A DNA stretch of 64,000 nt from an uncultured Myxococcales bacterium (GTDB lineage Bacteria; Myxococcota_A; UBA9042), in the NCBI GenBank assembly GCA_903929795.1, contig CAIYWC010000091.1, forward strand, positions 1 to 64,000, given 5' to 3'. Both the position numbers and the translations under genes were made by a program. Under the pieces are notes generated by a model that had not been told where the DNA came from, ran no database searches, and saw nothing but the letters and a program-made list of their open reading frames with translations. Positions 61,368 through 64,000 of the stretch are shown piece after piece. Positions within the stretch are counted from its first letter, which is position 1. Every line of letters begins with the position of its first letter.

Positions 61368-62744
61368 TCAGTAGCGCGCAGTGACCGTGGCGAACATGCC
61401 ATGCGCGGTGAATTCGCCGGCGTCCAGGAGCGCGGCCGTGCTGGACGTCAACTTGAACGGCGTGATCACGGAGCGCAGGTTGTAGCCGATCGCCAGCGCG
61501 ACGTAGCGGGAAACCTCAAAGGAGGCCGTCAGGTTGCCTTCCAGCTGGTAGTCATAGCGCTGGAAGTAGCCGGGCATGCCCGCAACGGCCTTTGCGCCGA
61601 CGACCGTGACGCCCGACGACGCTTGCGCCGCGCCATACAACAGGTAGGAACCGCCAAACGACGCAGAAACGTCGATGATCGAACCGAAATGCTGCTTGGC
61701 CAGCAAGCCGACGCGATGAACGTCTGCAAAGCCGCCGAGGTAGGCGTCGCGCATGTCGTGCGTGTAGCCAATCGTCAGGCGCGTCGTGTCCGTGGGCCGG
61801 AAACCGAATGACGCGCCGGCGAGGTACGAGTTGAAACCCGTCACCGCTGTCGTGCTCAGGAGCGACATGGCCCAGCCGGCTGACAGGTCGAAGCTGATAC
61901 GCTTGGTGATGGCGCCAGAGATGCCGGCGCGCGCGCGAAACGGCTTGGAATTGTAGGTCAAATTACGATCGATCAGCAGCTGATCCGTAAAATTGCGGAA
62001 GTCCCACGTGGCGTCGATGTACGCGGCCGTCTTGGGCAAAAACCGCCAGGAGCCATTCAAGCGCGTGTGGACGGTGTTGGTGTTGAAGCCGCCGTAATCC
62101 TCAAAGCGATCAATAATGTAACCGCCCGAGAGCGCGATATTGAACGGCCGGCGCTCCGGCGTGTCGCCCGGGTGGAACTCGATACGGCCGCCGACGTCGT
62201 TCAGGTTGCGATTCAACGTCTGCGTCGTCTCCCACGTGTTGGCCTGAAGCGAACGCGTGAAGAAGTCATACATCGTGAACGCGATCGGCTTGCGCTGGCC
62301 AAACGTGACGTCCAGCGCGGCATTGCCGCCGAAATTGTTGAGGTTCTTGATCAGCTGGTCGTTGGACACGTAGACGCGGCCGTCGCCCGCCGCGGCAAAG
62401 TTGAACACCGTGTTGCCCGTCAGGTCATTTTGCAACGACAGCCGCGGCGTGATGCGCACGGATGCCGCGCCGCGAATCGGATTGTTCAGCGCCTCCTGCG
62501 GGCTGGCGTTGAAGATATTGGTGTCGTAGTAGCCAGTCACGCCGATGGACGGCCGCAGCAGGAAGTCGCCGCTGCGCAGGCCGCGGTCCTTGGCGATGGA
62601 CGGCAACGCCATTTCCGCCGACTGGGCCAGGACCGGCGTGGCCACCAGCGTCACGGCTGCCACGGCGCCCAGAACGAGCGACGCGACCAGGGCCGTCAGC
62701 GCGTGTCCAAACGTTCGGCGGTATGTCGGTTGAAGCTTGAGCAC
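61368..62744 (-). CDS. Outer-membrane beta-barrel protein of the polysaccharide export locus
   Basis: 458 residues. A long signal segment ends in VLA before QSAEM. The body consists of alternating strands with aromatic ends (GVTGYYDTNIFNASP, TAAYIDATWDFRNFTDQ, TTRLTIGYTHDMRDAY and others) and ends in TARY, an aromatic C-terminus. This fits an outer-membrane barrel of the type that partners short OPX proteins in myxobacteria (the WzpX-like role), an inference from position and fold. GTG 62744 with GAGGAAGT upstream is used; the frame opens 14 codons earlier. The 185-nt gap to the OPX gene has no clear promoter. Confidence 0.8.
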   Translation of the reverse strand: MLKLQPTYRRTFGHALTALVASLVLGAVAAVTLVATPVLAQSAEMALPSIAKDRGLRSGDFLLRPSIGVTGYYDTNIFNASPQEALNNPIRGAASVRITPRLSLQNDLTGNTVFNFAAAGDGRVYVSNDQLIKNLNNFGGNAALDVTFGQRKPIAFTMYDFFTRSLQANTWETTQTLNRNLNDVGGRIEFHPGDTPERRPFNIALSGGYIIDRFEDYGGFNTNTVHTRLNGSWRFLPKTAAYIDATWDFRNFTDQLLIDRNLTYNSKPFRARAGISGAITKRISFDLSAGWAMSLLSTTAVTGFNSYLAGASFGFRPTDTTRLTIGYTHDMRDAYLGGFADVHRVGLLAKQHFGSIIDVSASFGGSYLLYGAAQASSGVTVVGAKAVAGMPGYFQRYDYQLEGNLTASFEVSRYVALAIGYNLRSVITPFKLTSSTAALLDAGEFTAHGMFATVTARY

Positions 62745-62807
62745 GTTCTGACTTCCTCGGATGCGGGTGCAAGCGCTTTGGCGCATTGGAACTGCAAGGC
62801 CTCGACG

Positions 62808-63356
62808 TTACGGCTTGAAGAACGGGCTCGCGGACGGCGGCACTTCCATGGCCGGCGTCAAGTCGATCAGCCCTGCGGTCGGGTTGATCTCCGGCATGTC
62901 CTTGTCGATGTTCTTCTCAATGTACGGCCGACCATCGATCGTCCCGTCCACTGCCGGGCCACCGCAGCCCTTGAGTTGGCCTTGCAGCTCTTCGGCTTTA
63001 TTGAAGGCAATCGAGACCTTGACGTATTCGTGCTCAGCGCAGTCCGCATCCCGGCGCGAAGAGCATTCCTGCAGCGCCGTGTAATTGCTGTCCGCCAGGC
63101 GCTTCAAGCCGTTCATCGTCGTCAGCGCGTCATTCACGCAGTTGACGCGGTTGATGTTCTGCGAACGACGCGCGTCTTCCAGCTCCGAGAAGCCGTCGCT
63201 GACCATCGCGCTCATCTTGTCGATAAACGCCTTGGACTGCTGCATCTTCGAGTCGATCGACGCAGGATCGGTCGGCGACGCGTCTTGGGCGGCCACGCGA
63301 CCCGCAACGATCAAGCAGAAAGCTCCGATCATCATGGCAAGGTACTGGCGCTTCAT
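62808..63356 (-). CDS. Small secreted protein in the export locus
   Basis: 182 residues. A signal peptide ends VAA before QDASPTDP. The mature part is mostly helical (SKAFIDKMSAMVSDGFSELEDARRS) with four cysteines (CVND, QEC, DADC, GC) that could form two disulfides, and a Pro-rich C-terminus ending SPFFKP. ATG 63356 has GAGG seven bases upstream. Not recognised. Its place as the first gene before the barrel, OPX and Wzc genes suggests a periplasmic role in export. Confidence 0.7.
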   Translation of the reverse strand: MKRQYLAMMIGAFCLIVAGRVAAQDASPTDPASIDSKMQQSKAFIDKMSAMVSDGFSELEDARRSQNINRVNCVNDALTTMNGLKRLADSNYTALQECSSRRDADCAEHEYVKVSIAFNKAEELQGQLKGCGGPAVDGTIDGRPYIEKNIDKDMPEINPTAGLIDLTPAMEVPPSASPFFKP

Positions 63357-63952
63357 CCTCTGGCCTCATCCCGATGGGCAACGCCCCACCGGCTTCGCAA
63401 TCCACATACTGAGCGGCTTCGCAGCCTTCACACCGTGCCTTGCCAGACTGCGTTTGCCGTGCAGCGCCCAGGGCCGTTACGACCCCGCACGCCACTGGAC
63501 CCGCGCGAAACTACGGCGCTAAACGCCGCAAGTCCTCGCGAAGTACCGACCTCCACAGCGCCTCGTACCGGTTCGCGCGGCGGCTTTGGACCGCACTGCG
63601 CGGGTTAACGCGACGCAAGCAGCGGTACTGTATGGCTCGGTCATGCTGCCTGTCAACTCTCAGCCGGCTTTTTGGCGGGCTGCGGGCGACCCAGCGCTCA
63701 CACATCCACACAACTTCACCCTCGCGCAGAGAGCTTTGGCGCTGTGCAAATGGCGGCTCCGGCAAATCGACCTTCGGTCTGGCGGAGTCTGCTGAGTGGG
63801 TTGCCGCTTGGCGCGCGGAGGATCAAAAGATTTTTGCAAGACTGCGCGCGCGCGGGAATCTCGCGCTCGGCATCAGAAGCTGGTAGTTTGCAAAAGCGCA
63901 GCGCGCACGGCCGTCACGGACTTTTTGCCGCGCGATTGGAAGGGGGAAACGG
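63357..63952. other. Intergenic region, no gene found
   Basis: Between the divergent export-locus gene and the gene starting at 63953, 596 nt hold only short overlapping frames in several directions. None has a good ribosome site or protein-like composition. It must carry promoters for both sides. A 10-nt direct repeat (CGGCTTCGCA, 63390 and 63414) is the only pattern noted, and no clear promoter was identified. Confidence 0.5.
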
Positions 63953-64000
63953 ATGCCAGTGGAGCCGACCTTGACGCCCGCCGTCGGCGATTGGCCGCAG
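63953..64000 (+). CDS. Partial gene at the right edge
   Basis: ATG 63953 follows AAGGGGGAAACGG, a strong ribosome site, and the frame stays open for 16 codons (MPVEPTLTPAVGDWPQ) to the window edge. Too short to identify. Confidence 0.5.
   Translation, partial: MPVEPTLTPAVGDWPQ

Noticed and set aside
63664..63684. Hairpin with a T-run centre near the right edge
   Set aside because: The arms (AGCCGGC and GGCGGGCT) pair imperfectly and the T-run is in the loop, not after the stem, so it is not a terminator.
63440..63886. 148-residue plus-strand frame near the right edge
   Set aside because: No ribosome site, Arg/Ser-rich composition without domain features, and overlapping frames of equal quality. 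Treated as noncoding.

Overview
The window is GC-rich, densely coded DNA from a Gram-negative bacterium, most likely of the Myxococcota or a related deltaproteobacterial group. The evidence is: two secreted proteins ending in MYXO-CTERM-like tails (Cys, hydrophobic segment, Arg cluster); a DUF2330 protein; Cys-rich repeat lipoproteins; an FHA-type sigma-54 activator; a tandem (double-length) UvrA; and a short OPX exporter next to a separate beta-barrel. No mobile element, rRNA, CRISPR array or phage gene was seen. The window looks like chromosomal backbone.

Layout. 112-183: tRNA-Gly(CCC), minus strand. 334-5847: tandem UvrA, facing a minus-strand group (DsbA-like thioredoxin, OB-fold-like lipoprotein, ArgD-like aminotransferase; 5851-9152). 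9356-23287: a tightly packed plus-strand run pilM-pilN-pilO-pilP-pilQ-aroKB-lipoprotein-rlmK. 23347-28748: DUF2330 protein, NTF2-like lipoprotein, TPR/metallopeptidase-like protein. 28752-31273: assorted secreted or small proteins of unknown function, including a MYXO-CTERM protein. 31400-37457: polytopic membrane protein, DinG/YoaA-type helicase, family 2 glycosyltransferase, FHA-sigma-54 activator. 37461-38432: LuxR-type regulator (minus). A structured 444-nt regulatory gap follows. 38877-43650: phytase-like-esterase lipoprotein (plus), SerC, parvulin lipoprotein and an outer-membrane protein (minus). 44019-48063: ftsE-ftsX-envC-like, a 2TM protein and a DksA/TraR zinc-finger protein. 48098-52860: Cys-rich repeat lipoprotein and pntA-pntB. 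52907-58053 (minus): dnaK-dnaJ-thiL and an aldo/keto reductase. 58193-63356 (minus): an exopolysaccharide export set (small secreted protein, beta-barrel, OPX lipoprotein, Wzc-like tyrosine kinase). A new plus-strand gene starts at 63953 and runs off the edge.

How the genes work together. PilM/N/O/P/Q form the type IV pilus alignment complex and outer-membrane gate. The FtsEX/EnvC-like set links division to septal wall splitting. OPX, Wzc and the adjacent barrel would form a polysaccharide export route.

The strongest candidate for something undescribed is the PilQ secretin. It is 2,292 residues, against roughly 700-900 for ordinary PilQ. About 1,500 residues of predicted coiled coil lie between two AMIN-like domains. 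By eye the coil resolves into five tandem repeats of about 200 residues plus an array of 14-residue micro-repeats, two of which are nearly identical in DNA. Other leads are disordered C-terminal extensions on PilN and FtsE, a probable leaderless ftsE mRNA, an EnvC-like LytM domain with its last zinc-ligand motif replaced, palindromes in the dnaK leader, and a cluster of direct and inverted repeats at 38593-38779. All family assignments are from reading the sequence; no database search was run.
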